From Fragum whitleyi (taxonomy: Eukaryota > Mollusca > Bivalvia > Cardiida > Cardiidae), in assembly GCA_948146395.1 (NCBI GenBank), contig OX411543.1:20113459-20177458 (forward strand): a DNA stretch of 64,000 nucleotides, in the 5' to 3' direction. This document shows positions 22,528 to 34,675 of the stretch, in pieces (within the stretch, counting starts at the first letter, position 1; every line of letters starts with the position of its first letter). Both the position numbers and the translations under genes were made by a program. A model generated the notes under the pieces. It was not told where the DNA came from and searched no databases. It was given only the letters and a program-made list of their open reading frames with translations.

Positions 22528-23225
22528 CCCTCCACGTACGAAGTAGAGGGGGGTATATTGGTTTCACCATGTCTGTCCGTCTGTCCATCCGTCCGTCCGT
22601 CCGTCTGTCCGTCCGTCCGTAGACCTTTTCGTTTCCGGACTCTAACTCCAGAACCAAGTGACCAACAATCATGAAACTTTATACAAATGTTGCTTATGAC
22701 CCAAGGAAGTGCCCTATTGTTTTTGGGTCACATAGGTCAAAGGTCAAGGTCACAGTCAGCCTTTGTTCAATTTTCGTTTCCGGACTCTTACTCGAGAACT
22801 AAGTGACCTACAATCATTAAACTTTATACAAATGTTGCTTATGACCCAAGGAAGTGCCCTATTATTTTTGGATCACATAGGTCAAAGGTCAAGGTCAGCC
22901 TTTGTTCAATTTTTGTTTCCGGACTCTAACTCGAGAACCAAGTGACCTAGAATCATGAAACTTTTGGCAAATGTTGCTTTTGATCCCATGAAGTGCCCAA
23001 TCGTTTTTGGGTCATATAGGTCAAAGGTCAAGGTCACAGTCAGCCTTCGTTCAATTTGCGTTTCCGTACTCTAACTCAAGAACCAAGCGACCTACAATCT
23101 TGAAACTTCATGCAAATGCTGCACATGACCTCAATATTTGTTACAAACACATACTGCACTTATAGCACTTGCATTCAGACAAAGTGCTTGTGGGGGGTAT
23201 AAGTCCGCTCTGCGACAGTTCTAGT
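22528..23225 (+). repeat. Hairpin + (GTCC)n + tandem array, 139/145 bp units
   Basis: Begins with a hairpin (TACCCTCCA / GGGGGGTA), then (GTCCGTCC)n, then four units each opening with GTTTCC(G)GACTCT at 22631, 22776, 22915 and 23060 (spacings 145, 139, 145). Ends in GGGGGGTATAAGTCCGC. The architecture matches the 61505-63470 array and resembles bivalve tandem-repeat mobile elements (pearl/Helitron-like), an inference. Short ORFs inside are spurious. Confidence 0.8.
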
Positions 23226-23229
23226 TTAT

Positions 23230-24540
23230 AACATACTTGACAAAATCAGGTTATGATACGCATGCATGTGCGTATGAGTCATGGATCCTTAAAATGTAAT
23301 TACTATTAAAGCCTACAACTCAAAAATTCAACGTATTTAACATATATAAAAAACGCTTAAATTTTAAATGGTGATTATTCCTGAATTCTGACTTAGCCTA
23401 AAGCTTTTCAGAACACGTTGTTGTTGTGCGACCAAACACAGTATCTACGGATACGACATTTTTGGTCTCTCAATAACTGTTCGTATTTATACAGTAACAA
23501 GGCATCAAGAGCAGAATTGCATTCATTTAACGAGTCTGCGGTTTCATGCAAGTCAATGTCCTGTGACGAAATAGCAGAATGTGCGTGTTTTCATGTCTAA
23601 CAGTCGCCGACCAAATGAAATATCTCTGATAACTACGGAGACCAATTAATGTGTTCTCGATTTATTTACATAGCTTCGACTAGCCCAGCGTTCAGTTTGC
23701 AAAAGAACAAACGTTTGGAACTTATACCATGCTTTGCACGTGTACTCACATGCAGAGCGGGGTATCATTTCACAAACGTTTCGCGAAAGTGTTTATGTTG
23801 AACGCAGCGCTTATGTAGTACACATGTATTTACAATCAATCCATACCAAGACGCAATCTACTTCTTTCTGTTACATCTAATCCCGATTGCTCTTGTGTAT
23901 CACAAATCGTCGTTGCAATAAAAAAAATCCTCTTAGTTACGAGATTGAAGAATTAGAATGACGAAGTGCTAGATTGAATCTTTGCATGTTATGACAAGTG
24001 AGAAACCTACGGGATCGGCACAATAGTCACCCTGGGCCCGTCAAAATTACAAACCATACCTGGTGTTTTCATTCATTGTTAGATTTCTGCTTGCAATATC
24101 TCTTTGGAACGATGATGTATGCCAGAATTCCATTTTGAGTTACTACTGTAGCAGCAATTTGATTTTTTGACTTACGCAAAGATTTTTGTATGATGTTAAG
24201 TAAAACAGGCACCAAAATAGAACTTATGGCCTCTTACTCAGGTTACGAGTTTGTCACCTAGTTAACTTGGCTGATCAGAAATTGTATTTTTCCTATGGAT
24301 CAAAACTTTATATTTTTGCCCATGAACAGAATACCACGATTAATTTATTTATAGAAGTATGAAAGATGGTACACACTAGTTTTCGTTTCGGTGAAATTTT
24401 TCTAAGGAAAAAATACTTTTTTTTTTATCTATTTTGATCCTTGGCAAAAGTTGAGTAGCGTACGTTTGCTATATGCAAGTATTTTGGGCAATACTTATTT
24501 CTGATGAGCCTTCGTTATACACATATCAAGTAACCGGCCG
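23230..24540. other. No gene or repeat recognised
   Basis: A 60-codon frame at 23418-23600 matches nothing I recognise. The rest is AT-rich with no splice-bounded coding stretch found. Confidence 0.5.
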
Positions 24541-24544
24541 GCAA

Positions 24545-25590
24545 CTACTAACAAGAGGGCCAAAATGGCCCTAAATCGCTCACCTGAATTTTATTGGTCC
24601 AGTGGATCTCACCCAAGAAACTTTCTGGCAAAGTTTCATTAACATTTGCCTAGTTGTTGAAGAGGAGATGTTATTCCAAGAATTTGAAGAGATAATAGAC
24701 CCCTCCAACCCATTGGTTACTGAGAAGCAGATGTTTAAAGTTTTCGGGCTCCAAATAAGCCCCCCCCCCCCCTCGCCATTCCCATATTTATGGGCCAATC
24801 AGAATTTCACGACCAAAGTTTGAAGAGGGTTACCCAAGGAACAATATTGTAAAGTTTCATTGAAATCAGCCTAGTGGTTCAGGAGGAGATGTCAGTCAAA
24901 GATTTCGCACTCTAAATAAGGCCCTTCCTGCAACGCCCATATTTTGCAATCAATCAAAATTTGCGATCATTTTTCAAATACGGTCAACCAAGGAACATTT
25001 TGGATAAGTGTCATTGAAATCAGCCGAGTGGTTCAGGAGGAGATGTCAGTCAAAGATTTCAGGCTCAAAACAAGCCACGCCCATATTTGGGGTCAATCAA
25101 AATTTCATGAACAAATTTTAAGAAGGGTCACCCAAGGAATATTTCTGTCAAGTTTGGTTGAAATTGGCCTTGTAGTTACTGTGTAGACGATGTTTAAAGA
25201 TTTCAGGGTAAAAAACGCTCTGCCACACCCAAATTTGTGGTTCAATCAAGTTTTCACGAACAAGTTTTGAGGAGGGTCACCCAAGGAACATTTCTGCCAA
25301 GTTTGGTTGAAATTTGTCCAAAGGTTACTGAGGAGAAGATGTTTCAAGATTTCAGGGTCAAAAACTGCTCTGCCCTGCCACGCCAATATTTTGGGGGTCA
25401 ATCAAAATCTCACGAACAACTTTTGAGAAGGGTCACCCAAGGAGCATTTCTGCCAAGTTTAATTAAAATCGGCCCAGTGGTTACTGAGGAGAAGATGTTT
25501 AAAGAATTGTTGACGACTTCCGACGGACGACGGACAAAAGGTGATCACAAAAGCTCACATTGAGCACATTGTGCTCAGGTGAGCTAACAA
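24545..25590 (+). repeat. GCTCACCT-ended tandem-repeat element (copy 2)
   Basis: Starts ACAAGAGGGCCAAAATGGCC and CGCTCACCTGAAT; has six diverged units whose GGTCACCCAAGGA motif recurs at spacings of 154, 144, 149 and 156 bp; ends GACGGACGACGGACAAAAGG, a hairpin (TTGAGCACA / TGTGCTCA) and CAGGTGAGCTAA. The open frames across it are translations of the repeat. Confidence 0.85.
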
Positions 25591-26534
25591 CTCAGACGAC
25601 CCTTTTTGGCACCATATAGAGGAAAGTCACTACGTAGGTTTAGTGTGAATATAGAATTGTTTTGATTTAAGATATTTTAAAAAAAAAAAAAAACGACTTA
25701 AAAAAAATGAGTCATCTCACAACTATTTAGATATCAATATTAGTAGTTATTATAAGTTTAAAATGTAAGAAATAGACTGGGGAAACAAAGGTATGTCGGA
25801 GAAAAAGAAAAAGAAACGTCCATTCCTTGCTTCCATTGATCCTAAGAACCACGGATTCAAACAATTTTAACGATTTCCCGGTGAAATTTGTTCTTAGTCC
25901 GGAATGCCATTAAAATAAATATGCCTACATGAATGGATGTATCAGATGGCAACCGAATGCCACGGTAACATTTTCAAAATTCGCTGACCACATGAAAGAA
26001 TAGACATTCTTGATTCAGAAACTCAACTAAGTGTGAAAAGTTTCTATCCAAGTCTGCCTGGGCGATCGGCGCAAGCACACTAGGATCAACACTTTACGCA
26101 CTACCCATAAGGCGTTTGTTCGCTTAACGGGTTACAAATTTATAAAATTTGGTGGTCTTATGAGTTCTGGGAAAATAAGTATCCTAGCTTAGACCGTTAC
26201 ATCCAGAGAATATGAAAAGGGTTCATTCCTTGCCACCATAGATATCAAGAACACGAATTCAATCAATTTCTAACAATTGCCCGGTGAAATGTGTTCTCTG
26301 CCCATCCTATCTTATTTATTAACTGTGAAGCACTAATGAATTCTAGGAAAATATGTCTCCTAGCATTGACCGGCACATCCCTAAAACAAATTGATTTCTT
26401 TCTTGTGTCTTTTTTGTCCCATATTGAGTCATTAATTAGGTCGACCGGATCCACAGTCCGGATAGTCCCATATTTGAATTCGTACTTGTACTAAATAGGC
26501 TTAACATTTGACTATGGATTGCTAGAAAGGTTGA

Positions 26535-26892
26535 TGCCATCTTAAATAGCTCTGTCGGTAGGGCAGGCAACTTCATGCCTCGAAGTCACGGGTTCGATCC
26601 ATCAAGAAGTAACTAAGTCAGTAAAACGACCAACCATTGGGGGACGTGGTAAGCAGCATTCTTAAGAAAACATTAACTGTCGGGTATCTGTAGACTTAGA
26701 AACGACATCTTTTACTATAACAATAATACTCAATCCGAAACCCTCGGCGATTCTACGGAATAGACCTCGGGAATGATACGGGCGCATCCATGAAAGCGCT
26801 TCATTTCGCACATGAGCTTATATGACGTCACAAACATCAACGATCCCGCTGAGGATGACGTTGCATTAAACAAAATCAACTAAAGAAAAAAA
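26535..26892 (+). mobile_element. tRNA-derived SINE (family C)
   Basis: tRNA-like head with A-box-like TAGCTCTGTCGGTA (26547-26560) and B-box GGGTTCGATCC (26590-26600), a ~280 bp body, and the end GCATTAAACAAAATCAA followed by an A-rich tail. Its distal 100 bp are duplicated in the next repeat unit. Confidence 0.6.
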
Positions 26893-28780
26893 AGTGAGCA
26901 TGTTATGATTTGATAACATAACGCAGTGTTTCACTGCGTTTTGTAATCAAATTATAATATGCCCAAAAGATCTCCACAGACTTTCGAAAAGAATTGACAA
27001 AATATTGTTGTTGTTTTTTCTTCAAGCGTATTAAATAACCGAATTACCATCAGAACCGAATTACCTAAAAAATGACCCAAAATTACTACACTTACGTCCA
27101 AGGTACTTTTCAGTTTACAGAAAAGTCCGAGTGATGTTACGAATGGGGTTCAGCCATGAAACTCGCCGTTTCGCCCGTGGGTTTACAAGAAGCCACAAAT
27201 ATCAAGATGCCTTTGAAAAAAGCAAAAATCAACAAAAGATTAGAAATTGGCATGATTTAAGGTAACTGCGGACACATAGAGGGCCATTTTAGGTCCAAAT
27301 TTTAAATTGTCTGCAAATCATGCCTAATGCGATAAAACTATACTTTGAAGTATCCGCTTTCATATTTCGCTCATAGAAAGGAATTTCATAACGTAGAGTT
27401 GACGTCATGACGTCACCAAGGGGCCGACCCCTTTTTTAGGGGCCAAAATCAGTAATTGTCCATTTTTTCAGAAAAAATAAACCGATTTTCATCCCGTAAA
27501 CGTCATATGCTTCGTTTAGAGACGCCGGATCTTATGTTCTATTGATATGTGGATATAAGTATAAGAAATACAATTAAGTGTAACGTATTAAATGTTTATG
27601 CCTTCTGCGTTGCTATTTTCGAGTACAGTCACTGGAAATATTGCCTTTTTTCTCGAACATTTGTCCGGTGACCTATGTTGAAATTTAGATATGTTGCTGC
27701 CAAACCATTCCGCTGAAGAAATTTGAAATAAAAAACATTTGTCTTCGGGTTAGATTTTTTGTAAAATTCGATTTCAGCGAAGATAACGCAAATCAGAGGA
27801 TATTTCAACGTCGCGTCAAATGTCCACAAAAGCTGTCTTTTTTAAATGGCTAAAACTTAAGTGTTTTATTTTCATTTCTTAAAATCACATTCAGATTTAA
27901 TACTTTTGAACCCTATATTTTACGATTAACCTAAATTTCAAATATTTTAGAATAAGTTATTGCACGGAGATTGGCGCCAAATAAGCATAGTGCAGATGGT
28001 TTAAGTGCGATGTCGAATCCGACGAAAACTGTTCCAACAACTTGACAAAATCAAATTTAATAAAAAATTTAACCCGAAGACATATCATTTTTATATGATT
28101 AATGCAAAGCATATTCTTTTCGCTACAAAATAACAAAAAATCAGCATAGGTCACCGGACGAAATTTTGAGAAATTTCTACTTATTTACAAAAAATGAAAT
28201 GAAAAAAGGAACGTCAAATCTTAAAATTCGCAAAATAGTTAGCGTTTCGGGCCTATTTTTCTATTTGAATGTGCTTAGAAATTAAACGAATAGCTCGGAC
28301 GTTCTTGGACTTTGAAAATGAAACTTTTTTCGTGAAAATCGGCCGATTAATTCAGAAAATATTTGCAAATATTGATTTTGGCGGGTCGAAAAGGGGTTGG
28401 CCCCTTAATGACGTCACGACGTCAAATGAACGGGCTTCAGACCCTTTTCATTGCGTGTTCGCTAATTCTCGCACTTCAAATACAAATCTCAGAAATTATT
28501 GTGAGATTTTAAGAAAGTCGAAAATTCGACTATGTTATCTGTCCGCAGTTACCTTAATTTGATTACAAAACGCAGTGTTTTACGTGCGTTTTGTCATCAA
28601 ATTATAAAATGCCCAAAAAATCAGCATAAGCAATCGGAGAGCATGAATATTTTTTTTCCACCTGTTATGACCGAAGTACCACCAGAATCCGAATTACCAA
28701 AATCATTACCAAAAAATACTACACTAACGTCCAGGGTACTTTCCTGGTTACGGAAAAGCCCGAGCGATGTTCCGAATGGA
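26792..28780. repeat. Diverged 365 bp tandem duplication, second unit split by an insertion
   Basis: Unit 1 is about 26792-27156. Unit 2 begins at about 27157 (CCATGAAACTCGCCG..), is interrupted at 27257 by the foldback element, and resumes at 28557 (TTTGATTACAAAACGCAGTG..) to about 28780. Shared landmarks are CGCAGTGTTT, ATTACTACACTTACGTCCA and CCGAGTGATGTT. Confidence 0.75.
27257..28557. mobile_element. Foldback-type TIR element (1.3 kb)
   Basis: Outer ends TTAAGGTAACTGCGGACA / TGTCCGCAGTTACCTTAA are perfect inverted repeats. Further inward, GACGTCA..AAGGGGCCGACCCCTTTTT / GGGGTTGGCCCCTTAATGACGTC and GTCCGGTGACCTATG / CATAGGTCACCGGAC also pair, so most of the element is two imperfect arms of about 600 bp. 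No transposase; the 97-codon frame 28269-28562 is part of one arm. Confidence 0.8.
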
Positions 28781-28806
28781 TAATACTTTAACATGTTGCA
28801 GTTCTC

Positions 28807-29345
28807 TCAGTGATGCCCTAAAGATTTTAGGCTCGGTGTAGTTGCAACACTTTCAGGGAGGGCATTCCATTGGACAATTGCCATTTGGTAGAATGAGTGT
28901 TTGAAATAGTCTTTACCGGTATTAATTTGGCGAACGGTCATTGAGTGGCAGTACCTGGAAGCCCTACGAGTAGAGTGGATGTAATCTGGAAAGGGTATCG
29001 CTACCAGACCATTCACAATTTTGCAGGATTAGCAAAGCCGAGCTATTGATCTTCTCTCATAGAGGATCTGCCATTTTAATTCGCAAACTAAAGATGTGAC
29101 ACTGGTTGATTTGGAATAGCCATTAAGAGCCAAACGGGCTGACTGTCTTTGAACCATCTCTATTTTGTGGGTTTAAGGCATACTCGAGCTGTAGGCGCAT
29201 AAGTATCTGGTATGCAGCCTCTCTGAATTTAGGAGATATGCTTTTTATGTTCCTTTTGAAAAATCCCTATGTGTTTGTAAGCATTGGAGGTAATGCGATT
29301 TATGTGATTGTTTAGGCTTAGGTTGTTGGAAACGTCAACCCACAG
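28807..29345 (-). pseudogene. Decayed LINE reverse transcriptase, C-terminal fragment
   Basis: On the minus strand, 29016-28807 reads VAIPFPDYIHSTRRASRYCH and, later, YFKHSFYQMAIVQWNALPES. This is the (R)..H..YKxSFFPxTIxxWNxLP pattern at the end of non-LTR retrotransposon RT ORFs. Upstream on the same strand (toward 29345) pieces such as NNHINRITSNAYKHIG and REAAYQILMRLQLEYA are recognisable but in different frames with stops. A dead fragment; orientation is clear, clade is not. Confidence 0.75.
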
Positions 29346-29430
29346 ACACCGGGGTACAGTTTCCCACACTAGAACGATACAAATGTAATGTATGTAATGT
29401 GTTTAGAGCGGTGTCCTGGAGAATGCCAAG

Positions 29431-29699
29431 GAGGTGCGTTTTTAGAGCGAGATGAAAAATCCCGCTAAATAAGATTATTAAGACGTCAAGAGAAACGATT
29501 CTCGATATTTTCAGTGAAATCATTCGACGGCGTCAAGGCTACTCGTTTTAGGCCAATGCAAAACCACCTTCTTTTCCTCATTTAGATATCTTAAGATTCT
29601 TATTGAGCCGCTTAAAATCTTAATCTAAAAACTGATCTATCTTAAAAATCTTAATGAGATCAAGAATCTTAATCTAAGAAACGCACCTCCGTATCACCT
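29431..29699. mobile_element. MITE family T (copy 1)
   Basis: Ends GAGGTGCGTTTTTAGA / TCTAAGAAACGCACCTC with inner palindromic AT-rich AATCTTAA blocks. Second copy at 47802-48065. About 265 bp, no ORF. Confidence 0.8.
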
Positions 29700-29939
29700 G
29701 GCACTGACTTAGAAGGGTTAAACTCCATATCCCACTGTGTTTCCATACCTGTAGCCTGTCCTTGTCCTTTTGCAGTATTGTGTTATCGCCAATGTTGCTG
29801 AGGGTGAGGTAGACAGCAGTATCAGAAGTGAAGATGCGCGCCTGTATTGGTGGAATAATCTCTGAGTGGGTTTTGCGCAGTAATTGTAGTAAATCGCTGG
29901 TTCAGCTGGAAACGGTTGTAACTGCCTATACGTGTATAT

Positions 29940-31740
29940 TCAATGACGGATGCATTTGTATCGCACTAACAATCGTAACGATACATATTTGTTTAAAACG
30001 TTTAAACAGATACATGTGTTGCGATGTTCTATTGTTTGATTTATTTATTCATTTTTTTCCAATTTAATGCGTATTTTCTTTCCTACATGAGACTTAAAAC
30101 AGATGTTAGACCACTACATGTTAAGATATTTATTTCTCTGTCTCGTTTGGCGTATTTCAGACAATGCAAAGAAAGTGACACTAGATTTCTTTTTATTTAA
30201 GGTTGCATCCTAAACCAAGCACAGTTTGGAAACTCAAATTCAACAGCCGAATTATACTGAACAACAAAAATAACGCATCGTCTTTGAATGACAAATTATT
30301 CTGCCCCGAAATCCTCCGATTCGATGTTATGACGTTACTTAATTTTGGCCGACCACTAGGTAAACAATTGCGGTAAAAATTATTCCTAAGCCCAATCTTA
30401 CCTGAACAGAGACACTTGAAAATGATAAACATGTTTTCTGCTCATGCAGCAGATAGAATATATCGTAGGAAACTAAAGTTGGTCAAGTCATACATCCCAT
30501 AAAGATGGAAACGAAAAACCGTGAAACCATTTATCAGATAATTGCCATGTCTCCGAAATTGGTGGTAGCGAAAAATTGAATTTCGGGACGTAATCGGGCA
30601 GTCATATTGAACTGATTCAAATCAACGACCGTGACTTGCACCTACCAGGAGGGATCATAACCATTGTCAGTGTAAAACGTCGATTATTACAACTGCCTGT
30701 GTCGAACTTTGGATGCTGACAGGATGAGGAGGGCGGATCGTAATACATTATGACCGGAACGTCTTTACTATCTAGGTCACATTTTCAGGTTTTCGTGGAC
30801 TACTGATGACTGTGAACCATAAAGATGAGGTATCTCGGCCGTTTGTCGACTCCTTCATAAGCGAAAGCCATAGGGTTAGCCCCTGTAAGTAAGTCTTTGT
30901 TATGGTCTATGCATCTCATGCCATAATTGGCTTAATTCGCGAACACCTTCTAAATGTTAGACCAATGCCTTCTCTTTCACTGACCGTACTTATTTCAAAC
31001 TCGAGCATATCAGAAACAATTTTGCAATGAGACCCCCCTCCCCCCCCCCCCAAAAAAAAAGCGCGAAATTCCAGGGTTTTGGGTCAGTTTGAGGAATAGC
31101 AAATACACACCCATGTTAGGATCACGGGATTTAGTCTTTGTAAAATTCAGAAATCCACTTTTCAGACGTTCCTTGTGGGCAATATTGCACATGAACTCAT
31201 GCACTATTGACATTTGCTTGAGCAATGATAACTGACTCTAATTTTAAAATTTTGGTTTCGGGGGTAGCCGCCTTGATATGTTTATAACTCTTCAATGCGT
31301 ATGTCTAAAAGGTTTACGTTTATTTTGGTATAACCACTCTTCCAAACTGTAGGTTACGAAAAAAAGTTATATCTAAAAAAGTAAGTGATGCGTTATTTTT
31401 GTTGATCAGTATATTTGATACACGTTCACCATAATTTTATCTGAAATATTTCTTGTACACATTTTTATTATTTCATTAATATCAAAACCATACATCCTTG
31501 TAATAAAGTTAAAAACATTGAATGCGTTTGAATAATTTACAAGCACTTACCACACTGTAAACTATGCGATTCCATTCCTCGTATCATGGTCAAAATAGTT
31601 TTATGTCTCAAAGATCGACTGAACTTTGATATCATTTCTAACGTGCCAACCATATATGTTCCGAAACTTTTCCAGGGCGGATCTGGACACCCTAGTCACC
31701 CTTCTGGATTGGCCCACGTAGCCTCGTGATATGCTAAACC
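29940..31740. other. No gene recognised between MITE T and the hAT-like element
   Basis: A half copy of hairpin family H lies near 29898-29935; poly-C/poly-A tract at about 31036-31060. Short frames (29828-30067, 30193-30432, 31010-31225) lack motifs or splice support and are not called. Confidence 0.5.
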
Positions 31741-34653
31741 TAGTGTTGGGCAATCGGTTTCAAATCATAATTGATAATCGGTTTTTAGTCAAAAGAACAC
31801 AATCACGTAACGATGAATAGGCCTACTACAATCGGTTTCTAAGAATTCGATACAATTTTCAATGAATGTGCACTGTGGAATGTTATGTTATGTTTTAAAA
31901 CATCTTATCTTTGTTTTTTGATAATGATCACGAAAACAATTGGTATGTGTTGTATCCTTTAGCGTATTATGTAGAATGGACCTACTTTCAACCGATGACC
32001 GGTGACCACCGATGGTTGAGTGTAGGTCCATTTTCAGGGTTGCTTTGAAATAAATCAAAGCACTGAAAGTACTGATGGTGAACGAACCTGATGGCATTCT
32101 AGAGTGATATATTGAATTCAATGAGAAAAGAGAAATTATGAATGTAAATAAAAAAAAATAGAGAAATTGTCTTGACAAAATTTCCGTTATTCGGAAATTT
32201 CACTGCAAATTCAAAGAAAGGGAAAGAGAGGAAAAAACCCTGTTAAAATAATACTTGTTAGAATATGAGTTGTTTCTCTGTGAAAATTTCTTTTACACAC
32301 TTGAAATATACTTAGCAAAAATAGAAACTTTACATACTTGATGGTCTGTTTTGAATAACTTACAGTGGCTTTGGTCAACTTGATTTACATGTGTTAGTTG
32401 GACTAGCTACAGAGACTACACACACGCAGGATTTTGCGCGATTGAAGCGAGTCCGAGCTTATGCGTCTGTAACTTCCGGTTTTGGTCATCTACTCGTGTT
32501 GAGCTACCCAAAGTTCAGTCACTTTCATTCCTTAGCATCGACACGAAAAAACAAAATTGTTTGTACATTTTTATTGAAACGGGTATGTAACAACAATCGA
32601 ATAAAGGCAGGAATCAGACTACAGGTATACATAGAGCTTGAATGTCTGTTTATAACACCACTCTTAAGTTTGGCTACTCGGGACAGGCAATTCACATTTT
32701 AACATCTCGGTTTAGAACTGCCGCACTCGGTTAAAAAAATCAGTTACAACCACGTGAAGTGTCGGCCGAGATGAAATAGGCCACTTTTGACGTCATGTAG
32801 AGGCCCTGTTACCATTGCATATTTTTCAATTCATTTCATCAAAGGAAGGATAACTGCAAGACAAGCATGCGTATTTAGCTCAGACGTTGGTCTATCATGA
32901 TATTGGAACGACTCTAATCACGAAAACGTCAAGGACCTATACTCAAAACATCACCGACAATCTTGATTTCATTTCTGGGGTTTTGGAAATCGACCCCTTT
33001 GTCCTTTGACTACAAATAAAACTATTTTTGTAACCTAATTTCCACATCAAAAGCGAATAAAAATCTTATTCAAGAAATTTATTTTTATTAAAGGGAGGTA
33101 ACAATTGCATGACTATGTCTGACAAATAGTATAAGTATAATACAATGTTTTTTCCTCACGACTTTCTTCCCTATAAGAATTGAGAATCCTTACAATTGTT
33201 GGTTTATTTTTTGCACGAGAACCTATTTTTTTACCTTCAAGAGTTTGGATGCCAATAAAATCACCCACTATCGATATCTTATTACAGTTTTCCGGCTAAT
33301 ATTAGACTTTTCTGCTCTGAGCTAGTTTTTGCTTAAACAGTAGTTAGCCAATTCTAAACGTATTTTGGGAAGGATGGAGCCAGTTTTTATTCATCGATTA
33401 AGATTTTTTGATTTCTGTAAAAAACGCAATGACTTTTCCAGAATAATTTAACAACTAAACCCGCTTGTCGAATTGTAAACAAGTGCATGACGGATCTGGC
33501 CCCCTTGAATATACCACTCGTCAATTGGAGTGGTATCTAGGGTTGAATATTTAGCTATCATTTAATTGATTTTCAAATAAAATTTTGATTTGATATGGTT
33601 TTACAGATTAAAAAATGCAAAGTAGAATGGCCCAATGAAATATCTTCCGTGCCTGTCGCATTTGCTATTCGCCTATATTCGCTTCTGAGACAGACGAATA
33701 CGATACGTTTTCGCTGGGAATAAGATATTCGGTTCACCGAATATTCGAGTGGTACCTAACAGCCCAGCCCTACTTTAGCCACCGCAATTTCACAGAAAAA
33801 AAAATGTTGATAGCGGCGTTCATCCCTATTCAAATAAAAGGTACAAGAAAGGTTGTACATGTAAAACACGTGTCGAATAATTCTTATACCCCGTCTCGAG
33901 ACTGACTGTCGCGTGTTGAAAAGTTATGTAAAACCGCCGTTTCTAATGACACAAGGTGTCTTGATGTGTCATTCGTCTCAACTCAGCCGATTCCGTGTAA
34001 CCTACATTTAAATCGGAGACGTCGGGGATCGCCCGAGTATTGCCGAATGTAAGTTCAAGAGGACACGATCTTAATAAACACATATTTCCGGCTAATTACT
34101 ACTAGTTGAACCAGCGAAGGCTTGGGTCAAAAACATAGTATCTGTCTCTATGGTGTTTAGACACAAACTTTGTTTTTGCTCTAAACTCTCGACAAGCTCA
34201 GGCCGATCAAAAATTCCCCTGATAAGCATTGCAAGATCAATTTGTGTTTTTCAAGGCGAATTTCTATTATCTTCACTTGATGAAGAATACTGGCATCACA
34301 CCTTTTACGAAATAAACAGTGATTTGCAGAGAAAAATCTGGAAAGATACTAAATTGAATCTTCAGAGGCACTTCTTTATTTCGAATGTATTAACATCCTA
34401 CAGGATTTTCCTGACATAGTATAACATTGGTGAACGACGTTCGTTCACCAAAAAATGTAAAAAAAAAATGTTACTGAAAAATAAGAAGTTAAGAAGACTA
34501 AATAAATGACTTTAACTTTCAAAACATTAAAATCTGCAATTTTTATGTTACAAACCGATTAATCAATTATGGCATTTCTTAGTCGATAATCTTCATCAGA
34601 AGCTCAAACCAACTGATAATCGATTATAATATCGATTTATCAGCCCACCACTA
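31741..34653. mobile_element. hAT-superfamily element, 2.9 kb, apparently non-autonomous
   Basis: Ends TAGTGTTGGGC / GCCCACCACTA (10 of 11 paired) are flanked by a perfect 8 bp direct repeat GCTAAACC (31733-31740, 34654-34661), the hAT signature. Sub-ends carry repeated AATCGGTTT / AATCGATT blocks. The longest frames inside (32391-32702, 34150-34419) do not resemble a hAT transposase. A second hAT-type end (CAGCCCAGCCCTAC, about 33760-33775) followed by a SINE-A scrap (33776-33840) indicates nested material. Confidence 0.8.
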
Positions 34654-34675
34654 GCTAAACCCTTACACTACTGAA

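Noticed and set aside
24944..25563. Two open frames of 80 and 108 codons with similar protein motifs
   Set aside because: They are translations of the diverged ~150 bp tandem units; the similarity is at DNA level and the frames are broken elsewhere in the array.
26535..26605. Functional tRNA gene on the plus strand
   Set aside because: Imperfect cloverleaf and SINE body directly attached.
32391..34419. Frames at 32391-32702 and 34150-34419 as hAT transposase remnants
   Set aside because: No hAT dimerisation or catalytic motifs visible; more likely chance frames.
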